A DNA stretch of 54,271 bases from contig DXCV01000081.1 of assembly GCA_019115825.1 (NCBI GenBank), forward strand, positions 1 through 54,271, in the 5' to 3' direction. This DNA comes from Candidatus Bacteroides pullicola. Lineage in GTDB: Bacteria; Bacteroidota; Bacteroidia; Bacteroidales; Bacteroidaceae. The notes beneath the pieces are model-generated. The model was not told where the DNA came from, did not search any database, and was given only the letters and a program-made list of their open reading frames with translations. Shown one piece after another: positions 26,938 through 36,349 of the stretch (position 1 is the stretch's first letter; every line of letters starts with the position of its first letter). A program made the position numbers and the translations under genes.

Positions 26938-28590
26938 TTACCAAGTGAAATCATAGAACTCTGTTGTCCGGTTGCCGCAGGCATCTGTCACGGTCATTTC
27001 CAGCCGGTGAGTCTTTCCTTTTGCTATCCGGGCGTGCTTCAGCTCGCATACCAAGTTTCCGTTGATGGAATTCGGCTTGCCGAAGAGGGCATAGTGGCCG
27101 TCTATTACGCCTCGGTAGGTTCGGATACCCGTCTCCTTGTCTTTTGCTTTGAGCACAATGCGCCCGTTGCGTCCCCAGTTTTTAGGATTGACAGGGGTCA
27201 ATACGGGAGGAAGGGTGTCCATGGCTACTGTATAAGTACCCAATTCGCGGATGCGTACTTTCATTTGTCCGGCTTCATAGTGTCCGCCCACATAGTATTT
27301 CTTTCCACGCCGGTTGATGCCTGCCACATAGTATTTGGTGGTGTCGGCTATGGGCATCCGGCGCAAGCCTATGCTCATGTCGCAATAGCTGTGCAGGGGG
27401 ATGTTCGTATCGTTCAGCCGATAGGTCAGAGCGATGTCTCCGCTGTCTGCGCGGGCAGCATAATTCAGGTACGCATTTTCATAAAGCATACCTTTGGGGA
27501 TGACCAAGTGTAAACCAGGCTCTTGCAAGATGTTGACCTTGTCCCAGTGCAGGATATACTTCTCCCGATGTTGCACGGGCTTCACCTCCATCCGTTTGCC
27601 TAATACCGTGAAACTGATTTTGGATGTATTACCCAAGGCATCGCTTAGGGTATAGGTGAAGCGATAGGGACGTTCCTCATCTATCTTCACCAATCCGCGC
27701 TTCCCGTTGGAGGCGTGAAGCATACGCAGACGATTGCCCGGGTCGATGAAGGATTTCATGTATTGTCCGTAGGTCCATGAGTTGATGTATCGGTTCTCGT
27801 CGTCGCTGAAGCGGTCAACCACACTGCGGAAAACCTCTTGGCTGTCCACCTCCAATACCACCGTGTGTACCCCATAGCGGTTGTTGGCACCCTCCATGTG
27901 GTCGTAGGCGCGGATGCCGATGCCTATCAGTCCCCAGGCTGTGACCGGTTTCTTCGGCTTCAACGGGAAAGATTGGGGTTTCTGGCTGCCATTCACCACG
28001 CCTTCTCCGCGTTGGGGGAAGAGCATAATGCCTTGGGCGCGAGGTGCCGTATGGTCGCGCACATTCTTCTTGAAGAAGGGCAGGGGATCCACACTTTCTC
28101 CTGTCTCGTCTTCTATCAAATCCAGATGCAGATGGGGGCCAAAGGAATAACCCGTGTTACCGCTCAGGGCAATTACTTGACCGGTGTGTACGGGATATTC
28201 TTTAGGCGCTGGAGTAATGTCTACCTCCCAATTCTCTTTCTCGTATTGCAAATCCTCCACTCGGCGGGCCATCTCGCCTACAAAGGCGCTTAGGTGGCGG
28301 TTTATCGTGGTATAGCCATTCTTGTATGTGACATGAAGTACATAACCCGAGCCATGAGTGACTCGTATACGTGACACATATCCATCAGCCAAGGCCCGCA
28401 CCGGCTTGCCGCTTACGCCTCCTGTCTTGAAGTCAAGCCCTCCGTGGAAGTGGTTGGCGCGTATCTCCCCAAAATTGCCGCTGAAGGTGAGCGGAAAGTC
28501 GAAAGGCGGTGCAAAAGATTTGTCCTGTGCTTGTGCGCCTGACGCGGACAACAAGCCAAACAGAACTGCTATTTTAAGAAGATAATTCAT
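26938..28590 (-). CDS. M23-family metallopeptidase, secreted
   Basis: A 550-residue exported protein. The ATG at 28590 gives a normal signal peptide (MNYLLKIAVLFGLLSASGAQAQ); an upstream in-frame ATG at 28653 does not. The LytM-type domain is near the N-terminus, with zinc ligands in NHFHGGLDF (about residues 47-53) and in GPHLHLDL near residue 150. The remaining two thirds form beta-rich domains ending TTEFYDFTW. Likely a peptidoglycan endopeptidase or an inactive-type regulator, though the ligands look complete. Confidence 0.88.
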   Translation of the reverse strand: MNYLLKIAVLFGLLSASGAQAQDKSFAPPFDFPLTFSGNFGEIRANHFHGGLDFKTGGVSGKPVRALADGYVSRIRVTHGSGYVLHVTYKNGYTTINRHLSAFVGEMARRVEDLQYEKENWEVDITPAPKEYPVHTGQVIALSGNTGYSFGPHLHLDLIEDETGESVDPLPFFKKNVRDHTAPRAQGIMLFPQRGEGVVNGSQKPQSFPLKPKKPVTAWGLIGIGIRAYDHMEGANNRYGVHTVVLEVDSQEVFRSVVDRFSDDENRYINSWTYGQYMKSFIDPGNRLRMLHASNGKRGLVKIDEERPYRFTYTLSDALGNTSKISFTVLGKRMEVKPVQHREKYILHWDKVNILQEPGLHLVIPKGMLYENAYLNYAARADSGDIALTYRLNDTNIPLHSYCDMSIGLRRMPIADTTKYYVAGINRRGKKYYVGGHYEAGQMKVRIRELGTYTVAMDTLPPVLTPVNPKNWGRNGRIVLKAKDKETGIRTYRGVIDGHYALFGKPNSINGNLVCELKHARIAKGKTHRLEMTVTDACGNRTTEFYDFTW

Positions 28591-28617
28591 TCTTGTCGTT
28601 TTGATTTTTTCGTGTGG

Positions 28618-28625
28618 CAAAGGTA
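28618..28625 (-). promoter_or_regulatory. -7 box upstream of the M23 peptidase gene
   Basis: TACCTTTG on the minus strand, 27 nt before the chosen ATG at 28590. The position 19 bp upstream has TTGC in place of TTTG, so the -33 element is weak. Confidence 0.55.
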
Positions 28626-28700
28626 GCGATAATCTTCTGCTTTCGCAAGACAAAGACGTCGGCTCTTTCTCGCAAAAGCGTTGCCATTGTTTCGCAAAGC

Positions 28701-28736
28701 AATAAAGGCCACCCGGACAATGCCAGAGTAGCCTTT
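28701..28736 (-). terminator. Terminator after the two-component operon
   Basis: AAAGGCCAC (28704-28712) pairs with GTAGCCTTT (28728-28736) with one mismatch, 24 nt after the response-regulator stop. The following sequence on the minus strand is only moderately T-rich. Confidence 0.6.
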
Positions 28737-28760
28737 CTCATACTAATTATGCATTTAAAA

Positions 28761-29459
28761 TCAATCCTGGTCGGGCGTAATCAGTTTGTAGCCTTTACCG
28801 TGGATGTTGATGATTTCGATGGAGTCATCCTCCTTCAGGTGCTTGCGCAACTTGGTGATATACACGTCCATGCTGCGGGCGTTGAAATAGTTGTCATCAA
28901 TCCAAATGGTCTTTAAGGCAAAGTCGCGCTGAAGGATTTCGTTGGCGTGTGCACAGAGCAATCCCAGCAATTCGCTCTCCTTGGTGGTCAGCTTGGTAGA
29001 TTTCTCCGGTGTGGAAAGAATCTGCTTTTGGGTATCGAATGTGAATTTGCCAATCTTGTAGATATTGCTCTGTTTGTTCTTCTTGCCACGTACACGACGC
29101 CAAATGGCCTCGATGCGGAAAGTCAGCTCTTCCATGCTGAATGGCTTGGTGATGTAGTCGTCCGCACCAATCTTGAAGCCTTCCAGGATGTCCTCTTTCA
29201 ACGTTTTGGCAGTCAGGAAGATGATGGGCACTTCGGCATTGGCCGCCCGAACCTCCTGCGCCAGCGTGAATCCATCTTTCTTGGGCATCATCACATCAAA
29301 TACACACAAATCATATTTATTTTTCAGGAAAGCCTTGTAGCCAGCCTCTCCATCGGGGTACAACTCTACGGCATAGCCTTTCGCCTGCAAATATTCCCGC
29401 AGAAGCATGCCCAGATTTTCATCGTCCTCGCACAGCAAAATACGCAATTTTTCGTCCAT
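28761..29459 (-). CDS. rprY: OmpR-family response regulator, RprY-like
   Basis: A 232-residue regulator. The receiver domain has the acidic pair in LLCEDDENLG, the phosphoacceptor Asp55 in VFDVMMPKKDGF and Lys in FLTAKTLKEDI; the C-terminal winged helix contains LTTKESELLGLLCAHANEIL and MDVYITKLRKHLKEDDSIEI. The ATG at 29459 gives the normal N-terminus MDEKLRILLCEDD; the frame is open to 29492. It follows the sensor kinase by 7 nt. Sequence and gene order match my memory of Bacteroides RprX/RprY, so the symbol is probable and not proven. Confidence 0.85.
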   Translation of the reverse strand: MDEKLRILLCEDDENLGMLLREYLQAKGYAVELYPDGEAGYKAFLKNKYDLCVFDVMMPKKDGFTLAQEVRAANAEVPIIFLTAKTLKEDILEGFKIGADDYITKPFSMEELTFRIEAIWRRVRGKKNKQSNIYKIGKFTFDTQKQILSTPEKSTKLTTKESELLGLLCAHANEILQRDFALKTIWIDDNYFNARSMDVYITKLRKHLKEDDSIEIINIHGKGYKLITPDQD

Positions 29460-29466
29460 ATTCCTA

Positions 29467-31011
29467 TCAGTTTTTAAGTAAAGGTAATGCAATAATAAAT
29501 TTGGTTCCTACATTCGGTTCGCTCTCAGCTCGGATGGTGCCTTTATGGTCGGTAATGATTTTTTTGACGTATGCCAAACCAAGCCCGAACCCTTTCACGT
29601 CGTGCAGATTACCTGTATGCACGCGGTAGAACTTATCAAATATCTTTTTTAAATTTTCCTTCTTGATGCCGATGCCATTGTCTTGCACGGAAATCATCAC
29701 TTTGTCCGGTTCGTTCCATGTCCGAACCACCAAATGCAGATCTTCATCCGCACGCTTGTATTTCACGGCATTGTCCATCAAGTTGAATATCACGTTGGTG
29801 ATGTGCATCTCGTCTGCCTCGACGATGGGGTCTTCCGCTTCCAACTCCGTGTCTATCTTGCCGTTGTAGCGCTCCACTTTCAAGGCAAACGTATTGACTA
29901 CCCCCGTTATCAACTCATTCATGTTCAGTTCCTTCATCTTCAAAGAGGCTTTCTGACGGTCGAACATGGACATTTGCAACACTTTTTCCACTTGGAAGCG
30001 CAGACGCTTTGTCTCATCATTTATGACACCCGATATGTGCTGAAACATTACCGGCGATTTGCCTACAGCAGGGTCTTTCAACATTTGTGCGGCCAGTGAG
30101 ATGGTCGATATCGGTGTCTTGAACTCATGCGTCATGTTATTGATGAAATCATTTTTCATCTCCGTCAGTTTCTTCTGCCTGAACACCACGTAGATGGTGA
30201 AAATAAAGGTTATCAACAACACGAATGTGAATATCATGGACGGTATCATAAACCCGATGGAGTCATAGATATAATTCTGCCGTTCGGGAAAATGTATCTT
30301 CACCACGCTCATCCGTGCCGGAGGGTCGTTGAGGAAGAGGGGTTGTGAATACGAATGCTCGGTTCCCACGTCTGTATAGTCCCCGCAGCGGTATACCTCA
30401 CGGCCCTCCCCGTCTATCACCTTGAAATGGTAGAGCAGGTCTATGCCGTTGTCCACCAAGCCCGACTGGATGAACTCGTCCAGTTTCTTGAAGTTCACGC
30501 GCTCTTGCAAGGGCTTATTGCTAGCTTGGTAAATCATTTGCCAAACCACTTCGTCCACCAATGCCCGTTGATACAAGAACCTTTCCTTGTACATGTCGGC
30601 CAAGGTGCGCGAGGTCTTGGGGATGGTCTTGACCCCATGCTTGCGCGAAATCATGGCGCGCGGTAATCGTGAAGGCTCTTTACTGAAATTCTTGAACTCC
30701 AAGGAAGAGTGCGAACGGATGATGCCGTTCGATAATGACATTTCAATGTGTTGCGACTGCGTCACTCCGCTGCCCCTTGATTGTTCCCACGCCTTTTTCT
30801 CGGCTTCGGAGATGTCTTCGCGCAACCAGCGTTCGACTTCTTCCGACTCCACATCCTTGGAAGCTGCCATCAAGGCACGCTTCACCGATTCATCAAATTG
30901 CTCGTTACGCATCTTGGCCATCTTCTCAATGTAGCTGATCTGGAGATACAGCAGACTGAGGAAGGACAGCCCCATAACGATGCCTAAAATCCATATCGTA
31001 GACTTTTTCAT
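29467..31011 (-). CDS. rprX: Sensor histidine kinase, RprX-like
   Basis: A 514-residue membrane kinase. Two transmembrane segments (about residues 5-27 and 252-278) flank a sensor domain of about 225 residues. His295 in NNMTHEFKTPISTISLAAQML is the phosphorylation site; the N box (NVIFNLMDNAVKYKR), G1 (VQDNGIGIKKENL) and G2 (KGFGLGLAYVKKI) are intact. I chose the ATG at 31011 over 31029 because it starts directly before the first helix. The stimulus is unknown. It is cotranscribed with the regulator gene. Confidence 0.87.
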   Translation of the reverse strand: MKKSTIWILGIVMGLSFLSLLYLQISYIEKMAKMRNEQFDESVKRALMAASKDVESEEVERWLREDISEAEKKAWEQSRGSGVTQSQHIEMSLSNGIIRSHSSLEFKNFSKEPSRLPRAMISRKHGVKTIPKTSRTLADMYKERFLYQRALVDEVVWQMIYQASNKPLQERVNFKKLDEFIQSGLVDNGIDLLYHFKVIDGEGREVYRCGDYTDVGTEHSYSQPLFLNDPPARMSVVKIHFPERQNYIYDSIGFMIPSMIFTFVLLITFIFTIYVVFRQKKLTEMKNDFINNMTHEFKTPISTISLAAQMLKDPAVGKSPVMFQHISGVINDETKRLRFQVEKVLQMSMFDRQKASLKMKELNMNELITGVVNTFALKVERYNGKIDTELEAEDPIVEADEMHITNVIFNLMDNAVKYKRADEDLHLVVRTWNEPDKVMISVQDNGIGIKKENLKKIFDKFYRVHTGNLHDVKGFGLGLAYVKKIITDHKGTIRAESEPNVGTKFIIALPLLKN

Positions 31012-31186
31012 GGCCACAAAATTAACCATACCTCATTTATTTGCCGAGAGAATTAGCCTAATTTAACTGTATTATTCTCGTAAATTAACTAAAATCTTGC
31101 TTTAAGGTATCAGTATAAACAATAAGGTGAAGAGACAGGAATCGGTTGTGTGAATTTAATAAAAAATCACCCTTTTTTCTGCTACC

Positions 31187-31241
31187 TCCCCAATTCCTCC
31201 CCAATTCCTGCCCAATTCCTCTCTACTATTTCCCCAATCTC
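31187..31241. repeat. 11-bp tandem repeat, 5 units, upstream of the kinase gene
   Basis: Contiguous units TCCCCAATTCC (twice), TGCCCAATTCC, TCTCTACTATT and TCCCCAATCTC. It is pyrimidine-rich on the plus strand. It lies in the 405-bp gap between the EF-G2-type gene and the kinase gene; apart from this array and the terminator at 31343-31378 I see no gene in that gap. Confidence 0.85.
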
Positions 31242-31342
31242 ATGAATAGGACATGTAGTGGGGAAAATACGAGGCGAGAGCGTCTGTCTGACGGGTATGA
31301 GTGGCGCACGGCAAATACGCTGATGCCCTTCTGCCCGTATAG

Positions 31343-31378
31343 AAAAAGCCGTTGTCTCCACGTGGGATAACAACGGCT
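31343..31378 (-). terminator. Intrinsic terminator of the EF-G2-type gene
   Basis: A 9-bp stem, AGCCGTTGT (31347-31355) with ACAACGGCT (31370-31378), runs into TTTTT on the minus strand 38 nt after the stop at 31417. Confidence 0.88.
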
Positions 31379-31416
31379 CATTTCTACATGATGTCGGATA
31401 GAAATCCGGAAAGAAT

Positions 31417-33573
31417 TTAGTCTTCGCTCTGCTTGGCTTCGAACTCCTTGATTAACTTTTCTTGTACGTCGCCCGGAACAAGCTCATAGCTGGCGAACTT
31501 CATGATAAAGGAAGCGCGACCGCCGGTGAGCGAACTGAGTGCGGTGGAGTAGGAAGACATTTCCTTCAAAGGAACCTTGGCTACCAACTTCTCGTAACCG
31601 GCCTCGCTGCTCATGCCCATGATCATGGCGCGGCGGCCTTGCAAATCGCTCATCACGTCACCCATTTTGTCCGACGGAACGAATACTTCTACATCATAAA
31701 TGGGTTCCAAAATCTTGGGGCCTGCGTTCTTAAAGGCATCGCTGAAGGCGTGGCGTCCGGCCAGCATGAAGGAGATTTCGTTGGAGTCTACGGGGTGCAT
31801 CTTGCCGTCGTAGACGATGACACGTACGTCGCGGGCGTAGGAACCTGTCAACGGGCCTTGCTCCATGCGGGACATGACGCCCTTGAGGATAGCAGGCATG
31901 AAGCGCGCATCAATGGCACCGCCTACCACGCTGTTGACGAAGACGAGCTTGCCGCCCCATTCCAAAGGAATTTCTTCGGTGGACTTCACGTTCATCTTGA
32001 ATTCCTGGCCGTTGAACTTATAAGTATCCGGTGCAGGCATACCTTCGTAGTAAGGTTCTACTATCAGATGAACCTCGCCAAACTGTCCGGCACCGCCCGA
32101 CTGCTTCTTGTGGCGATAATCCGCACGGGCAGCCTTGGTAATCGTTTCACGGTAAGGAATGCGGGGCTCTTCGTAGATGATGGGCAATTTCTCGTTGTTC
32201 TCCAAACGCCACTTCAATGTGCGGAGGTGGAATTCTCCTTGGCCATGGACGATGGTTTGGCGCAATTCCTTGGATTGCTCTACTACCCACGTGGGGTCTT
32301 CCTCTCTCATGCGGTTGAGGATGGACATCATCTTTTCTGTGTCCGCTTCGTTTACCGGACGGATAGCGCGGGAATACTTGGAGTTGGGGTACTTGATGAA
32401 GTTGAAGCGGTTTTCAGCTCCCTTGGCATTGAGCGTATTGCCGGTGTGTACGTCCTTCAGTTTCACGGTGCAACCTATGTCACCTGCCACGAGTTCTTCC
32501 ACCTTGATGCGGTTGGCGCCTGCGCAGACGAACAACTGTGCCATGCGTTCCTTGGAGCCACGGTCGGCGTTGGAGAAGTCTTCGCCTTCATGTACCTTGC
32601 CGGACATGACCTTGAAGTATTGTACGTCGCCGATATGGGGCTCTACAGCCGTCTTGAAGAAGTAGAGCGAAGTCGGTGCTGCGGGGTCGGGATTGATGAC
32701 TTCACCACGGGTGTTATGTACGGGAGGCATTTCGTCTACGAAAGGTACGACGTTGCCCAAAAATTCCATCAAACGACGTACGCCCATGTCCTTGCCTGCA
32801 CATACGCAGAATACGGGGAACATGCCGCGGGCGGCAAGACCTTTGCGGATACCTTCGCGCATTTCGTCCTCGGTGAGGGAATCGGCTTCGAAGAATTTTT
32901 CCATCAAAGCTTCATCGTGTTCTGCGGCAGCTTCCACGAGAGCCTTGTGCCAGGCTGTGGCCTTTTCCATCTCTTCTTCGGGGATAGGCTCAATGGTGGG
33001 TGCACCGCCTTCGGGTCCCCAAGAGTATTTCTTCATCAGCAGCACGTCGATGAGGGCGTTGAAATCAGGGCCAGGGTTGAGGGGGTACTGTACGGGCACT
33101 ACTTTGGAGCCGTAGATGCCTTTGAGTTGCTCCAGCAGGTGGTCATAGTCGCATTTGTCGCTGTCCAGCTGGTTGACCAGGAAGATGACAGGCTTGCCCA
33201 GCTTTTCGGTGTAGCGGAAGTGGTTCTGTGTGCCCACTTCGACGCCATATTGCCCGTTGAGCAGGAGGATAGCCGTGTCGGTAACATTCAAGGCGGTGAT
33301 TGCCGCGCCTACAAAGTCGTCGCTACCCGGGCAGTCGATGATATTGAGTTTCTTTCCGTTCCACTCCACGTGGTATACGGTGGAGAACACAGAGTAACCA
33401 TACTCTTGCTCCACGGGGAAGTAGTCGCTGACTGTATTTTTGGCAGTGATTCTGCCGCGGCGTTTTATGATACCACTCTCATAGAGCAGAGCTTCTGTGA
33501 GAGTGGTTTTTCCTGCACCGTCATTGCCCAGGAGGGCAATGTTTTTAATTTCATGGGTTTGATAAACTTTCAT
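31417..33573 (-). CDS. fusA2: Elongation factor G paralogue (EF-G2 type)
   Basis: A 718-residue translational GTPase with the five-domain EF-G layout, C-terminal domains being recognisable in YDVEVFVPSDKMGDVMSDLQGRRAMIMGM. The G domain is atypical. The P-loop GNDGAGKT (16-23) is intact, but the switch II motif reads DCPGSDDF (80-87) in place of DTPGHVDF, so Ser84 replaces the catalytic histidine, and G4 reads NQLD (134-137) in place of NKxD. From memory, a Bacteroides thetaiotaomicron EF-G2 supports translocation without GTP hydrolysis during carbon starvation; this gene looks orthologous. It is not in a ribosomal operon, so the housekeeping EF-G must be elsewhere. Confidence 0.9.
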   Translation of the reverse strand: MKVYQTHEIKNIALLGNDGAGKTTLTEALLYESGIIKRRGRITAKNTVSDYFPVEQEYGYSVFSTVYHVEWNGKKLNIIDCPGSDDFVGAAITALNVTDTAILLLNGQYGVEVGTQNHFRYTEKLGKPVIFLVNQLDSDKCDYDHLLEQLKGIYGSKVVPVQYPLNPGPDFNALIDVLLMKKYSWGPEGGAPTIEPIPEEEMEKATAWHKALVEAAAEHDEALMEKFFEADSLTEDEMREGIRKGLAARGMFPVFCVCAGKDMGVRRLMEFLGNVVPFVDEMPPVHNTRGEVINPDPAAPTSLYFFKTAVEPHIGDVQYFKVMSGKVHEGEDFSNADRGSKERMAQLFVCAGANRIKVEELVAGDIGCTVKLKDVHTGNTLNAKGAENRFNFIKYPNSKYSRAIRPVNEADTEKMMSILNRMREEDPTWVVEQSKELRQTIVHGQGEFHLRTLKWRLENNEKLPIIYEEPRIPYRETITKAARADYRHKKQSGGAGQFGEVHLIVEPYYEGMPAPDTYKFNGQEFKMNVKSTEEIPLEWGGKLVFVNSVVGGAIDARFMPAILKGVMSRMEQGPLTGSYARDVRVIVYDGKMHPVDSNEISFMLAGRHAFSDAFKNAGPKILEPIYDVEVFVPSDKMGDVMSDLQGRRAMIMGMSSEAGYEKLVAKVPLKEMSSYSTALSSLTGGRASFIMKFASYELVPGDVQEKLIKEFEAKQSED

Positions 33574-33716
33574 GATATTATATATAATATAATGTGTGAA
33601 TACTTGACATGCCTGCGCACGTCCTTAACTTTAGCGGGGCGCAAATTAGAAATTATCCGGCAGATGTGCAAGTATGTGCAGGATGTTACTAAACTATGTT
33701 GTGCAACACCTTTCGT

Positions 33717-35498
33717 TTAATCCAGCTTGAGTACAGCTAAGAAGGCTTTCTGTGGCACTTCAACCGTGCCTATCTGCTTCATGCGCTTCTTTCCGCGTTT
33801 CTGCTTTTCCAAGAGCTTGCGCTTGCGGCTGACGTCACCGCCATAACACTTGGCTGTAACGTCTTTGCGGACGGCCTTGATGGTCTCTCGCGCGATGATT
33901 TTGGCGCCAATGGCAGCCTGTATGGCTATCTCGAATTGCTGGCGGGGGATAAGTTCTTTCAACTTCTCGCACATGCGGCGACCGAGGTCGTAGGCATTGT
34001 CCACGTGTGTCAGGGTGGAGAGTGCATCCACCGGTTCTCCGTTCAGCAGGATGTCCAGCTTGATCAGTTTGGATGGACGGAAGCCGTTGGGGTGGTAGTC
34101 GAAAGAGGCATAACCCTTGGAAATGCTTTTCAGTTTGTCGTAGAAGTCGATGACGATTTCCCCGAGAGGCATGTCGTAGTATATCTCCACGCGGTTGCCG
34201 GAGATGTATTCTTGTTTGACCAGCTCTCCGCGCTTGCCCAGGCAGAGGGTCATGATGGGACCAATGTAGGTGGTCTGCGTGATGACTGATGCACGGATAT
34301 AAGGCTCCTCGATGTGGTCGATGAGGGTGATGTCCGGCATGCTGCCCGGATTGTGCACCTCGGTGCAGCCGCCTTGTTTGTCATAAACTTTGTAGGAAAC
34401 GTTGGGGACGGTGGTGATGACGTTCATGTCGAACTCCCGATCCAGTCGCTCCTGCACGATTTCCATGTGTAGCAATCCCAGGAAACCGCAACGGAAGCCG
34501 AAGCCAAGTGCCAAGGATGATTCCGGTTGGAAAGTCAGCGATGCGTCATTCAGCTGGAGTTTTTCAAGCGAGCTGCGCAAATCCTCAAAATCCTCGGCTT
34601 CTATGGGGTAGACACCGGCAAAGACCATGGGCTTTACTTCCTCGAAGCCGGCGATGGCTTCCTTGCATGGCCGCGCGATGTGGGTGATGGTGTCGCCCAC
34701 CTTGACCTCGCGCGATGTCTTGATGCCGGATATGATGTATCCCACGTCGCCTGTGCGCAACTCCTGGCGGGGTACCAAGTCCATTTTGAGTACGCCTACC
34801 TCGTCAGCTTCATACTCCTTGCCGGTGTTGAAGAACTTCACTTTGTCCCCCTTGCGGATGACGCCGTTCTCAATCTTGAAGTAGGCGATGATGCCACGGA
34901 AGGAGTTGAACACCGAGTCGAAGATGAGTGCCTGCAACGGGGCTTCCTCGTCGCCTACGGGGTGGGGGATGCGGCGGACAACAGCTTCAAGGATCTCGGG
35001 TACGCCCATTCCCGTCTTGCCAGAGGCACGGATGATTTCTTCGCGTTTGCAGCCAAGGAGTTCGATGATTTCGTCCTCCACTTCATCGGGGTTGGCGCTG
35101 GCCATGTCGCATTTGTTGATGACCGGGATGATTTCGAGGTCATGTTCGATGGCCATATACAGGTTCGATATGGTTTGCGCCTGCACGCCTTGCGAGGCGT
35201 CCACGATGAGCAGTGCGCCTTCGCAGGCGGCGATGGAGCGGGATACTTCGTAGGAGAAGTCCACGTGTCCCGGAGTGTCAATGAGGTTGAGGATGTACTT
35301 CTCGCCGTCCAGTTCATACTCCATCTGTATGGCGTGGCTCTTGATGGTGATGCCACGTTCGCGCTCCAAGTCCATGTCGTCCAGCATTTGTCCTTCGGTC
35401 ACCTGTATGGTGTTGGTATATTCCAGCAGGCGGTCTGCCAGGGTGGACTTGCCGTGGTCGATGTGGGCGATAATGCAAAAGTTGCGGATATTCTTCAT
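33717..35498 (-). CDS. lepA: Elongation factor 4 (LepA)
   Basis: A 593-residue GTPase that binds ribosomes and affects back-translocation and 30S assembly. The G domain is canonical: AHIDHGKST near residue 11, [15 protein letters not shown] near residue 76 with the catalytic histidine present, and NKCDM near residue 128. The unique LepA C-terminal domain ends in [23 protein letters not shown]. It contrasts with the neighbouring EF-G2-type protein, which lacks the histidine. A -7 box lies 34 nt upstream. Confidence 0.98.
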   Translation of the reverse strand: MKNIRNFCIIAHIDHGKSTLADRLLEYTNTIQVTEGQMLDDMDLERERGITIKSHAIQMEYELDGEKYILNLIDTPGHVDFSYEVSRSIAACEGALLIVDASQGVQAQTISNLYMAIEHDLEIIPVINKCDMASANPDEVEDEIIELLGCKREEIIRASGKTGMGVPEILEAVVRRIPHPVGDEEAPLQALIFDSVFNSFRGIIAYFKIENGVIRKGDKVKFFNTGKEYEADEVGVLKMDLVPRQELRTGDVGYIISGIKTSREVKVGDTITHIARPCKEAIAGFEEVKPMVFAGVYPIEAEDFEDLRSSLEKLQLNDASLTFQPESSLALGFGFRCGFLGLLHMEIVQERLDREFDMNVITTVPNVSYKVYDKQGGCTEVHNPGSMPDITLIDHIEEPYIRASVITQTTYIGPIMTLCLGKRGELVKQEYISGNRVEIYYDMPLGEIVIDFYDKLKSISKGYASFDYHPNGFRPSKLIKLDILLNGEPVDALSTLTHVDNAYDLGRRMCEKLKELIPRQQFEIAIQAAIGAKIIARETIKAVRKDVTAKCYGGDVSRKRKLLEKQKRGKKRMKQIGTVEVPQKAFLAVLKLD

Positions 35499-35532
35499 CT
35501 GTGTCGTTGTTACTTACATATAAAAAGGTGTG

Positions 35533-35540
35533 CAAAGGTA
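35533..35540 (-). promoter_or_regulatory. -7 box of lepA
   Basis: TACCTTTG on the minus strand, 34 nt before the lepA ATG. No TTTG is visible 19-21 bp upstream. An 11-bp repeat array begins about 50 bp further upstream. Confidence 0.55.
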
Positions 35541-35591
35541 CATAATTTCCTTGAAATCGGGGAACTATTCGGGTGGCTTTCCTCGTTTTCT

Positions 35592-35679
35592 TCTCTTTCA
35601 ACTCTCTTTCAACTCTCTTTCAAGTCTCTTTCAAGTCTCTTTCAAGTCTCTTTCAAGTCTCTTTCATGTCTCTTCTAAG
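35592..35679. repeat. 11-bp tandem repeat, 8 units, upstream of lepA
   Basis: Units TCTCTTTCAAC (twice), TCTCTTTCAAG (four times), TCTCTTTCATG and TCTCTTCTAAG, contiguous and in perfect 11-bp register. It is pyrimidine-rich on the plus strand. It is the most regular array in the window. Confidence 0.95.
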
Positions 35680-35759
35680 TCTTATTATCCATGGGAGAAT
35701 ATAGGGAATTGGAAGAAGTGAGCAAAAGGGCGTTTGTTGGGGTTATAGAGTTTGTTTGA

Positions 35760-35825
35760 TTAAAGTCCCTCTTGACGATTGAAAAGTGCCTCTTTGACCT
35801 TCGAAAAGTGCCTCTTTAGGAGAGA
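35760..35825. repeat. 21-22 bp tandem repeat, 3 units
   Basis: AAAGT marks at 35762, 35783 and 35805 (spacing 21 and 22). Two units contain AAAGTGCCTCTTT, the exact reverse complement of the core of the repeat at 21371-21475 upstream of the rnf operon. It lies between the 11-bp array and the terminator of the small lipoprotein gene. Confidence 0.8.
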
Positions 35826-35848
35826 CATTGTTCTCAGCTGAACGGGCA

Positions 35849-35884
35849 CAAAAAAAGTCTGGGTGCTTGCGCACGTCAGACTTT
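35849..35884 (-). terminator. Intrinsic terminator of the small lipoprotein gene
   Basis: AAGTCTG-GTGC pairs with GCAC-CAGACTT around a 4-nt loop (35854-35884). On the minus strand a run of seven T follows, 33 nt after the stop at 35917. Confidence 0.9.
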
Positions 35885-35916
35885 CAATTCTCTCTTAAGC
35901 CTATGGGGCTTCCGTA

Positions 35917-36108
35917 TTATTCAGCAACTGCGGCAGAGTCGGTAGCAGTGCTGTCAGCAGCTACAGCAGCGCTGTCAGTAGCAGCAGCTACTTCTTCAGT
36001 AGCGGGAGCTGCAGTTTCAGTAGCTTCAGCGTTGGCTGCTTTGTTACCACCACAAGATGCGAAAGATACGGCTACAATGGCTACGGCCATCAAAACTAAC
36101 TTTTTCAT
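35917..36108 (-). CDS. Small low-complexity lipoprotein, 63 aa
   Basis: A signal peptide (MKKLVLMAVAIVAVSFASCG) with Cys19 as lipidation site is followed by 44 residues made almost only of Ala, Thr, Glu, Ser, Asp and Val (for example TAAPATEEVAAATDSAAVAA). The mature part is acidic and probably disordered. It has its own -7 box (36161-36168) and a strong terminator, so it is a monocistronic and probably abundant envelope protein. The function is unknown. Confidence 0.85.
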   Translation of the reverse strand: MKKLVLMAVAIVAVSFASCGGNKAANAEATETAAPATEEVAAATDSAAVAADSTATDSAAVAE

Positions 36109-36160
36109 TTTCTTTGCTTTTTAAAAACGTAATACAATCAATTGCTTTATTAAAACGTCG

Positions 36161-36168
36161 CAAAGGTA
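36161..36168 (-). promoter_or_regulatory. -7 box of the small lipoprotein gene
   Basis: TACCTTTG on the minus strand, 52 nt before the ATG. The nearest TTTG (36194-36197) is 25 bp upstream, longer than the usual spacer. Confidence 0.5.
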
Positions 36169-36349
36169 TGGACTTTTTGGATAAGTTGTACCACAAACGA
36201 TGATTTTTTTTATGTTTTTTTGTCGATAATGCCTTTGGGGCGTCTTTTAGTCATGTGATTGTAATGTTGACCGGGGAAGAAAAACGTGCTGTTGCTGTCC
36301 GTAAACAGATAATTATCCGTATCTTTGCGGCATAGTTGCATGGATATTT

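Noticed and set aside
28640..28700. Another helical-period repeat upstream of the M23 gene (CGCAA at 28644, 28671, 28693)
   Set aside because: The spacings are 27 and 22 bp and similarity is limited to a few bases, so it is not convincing as an array.
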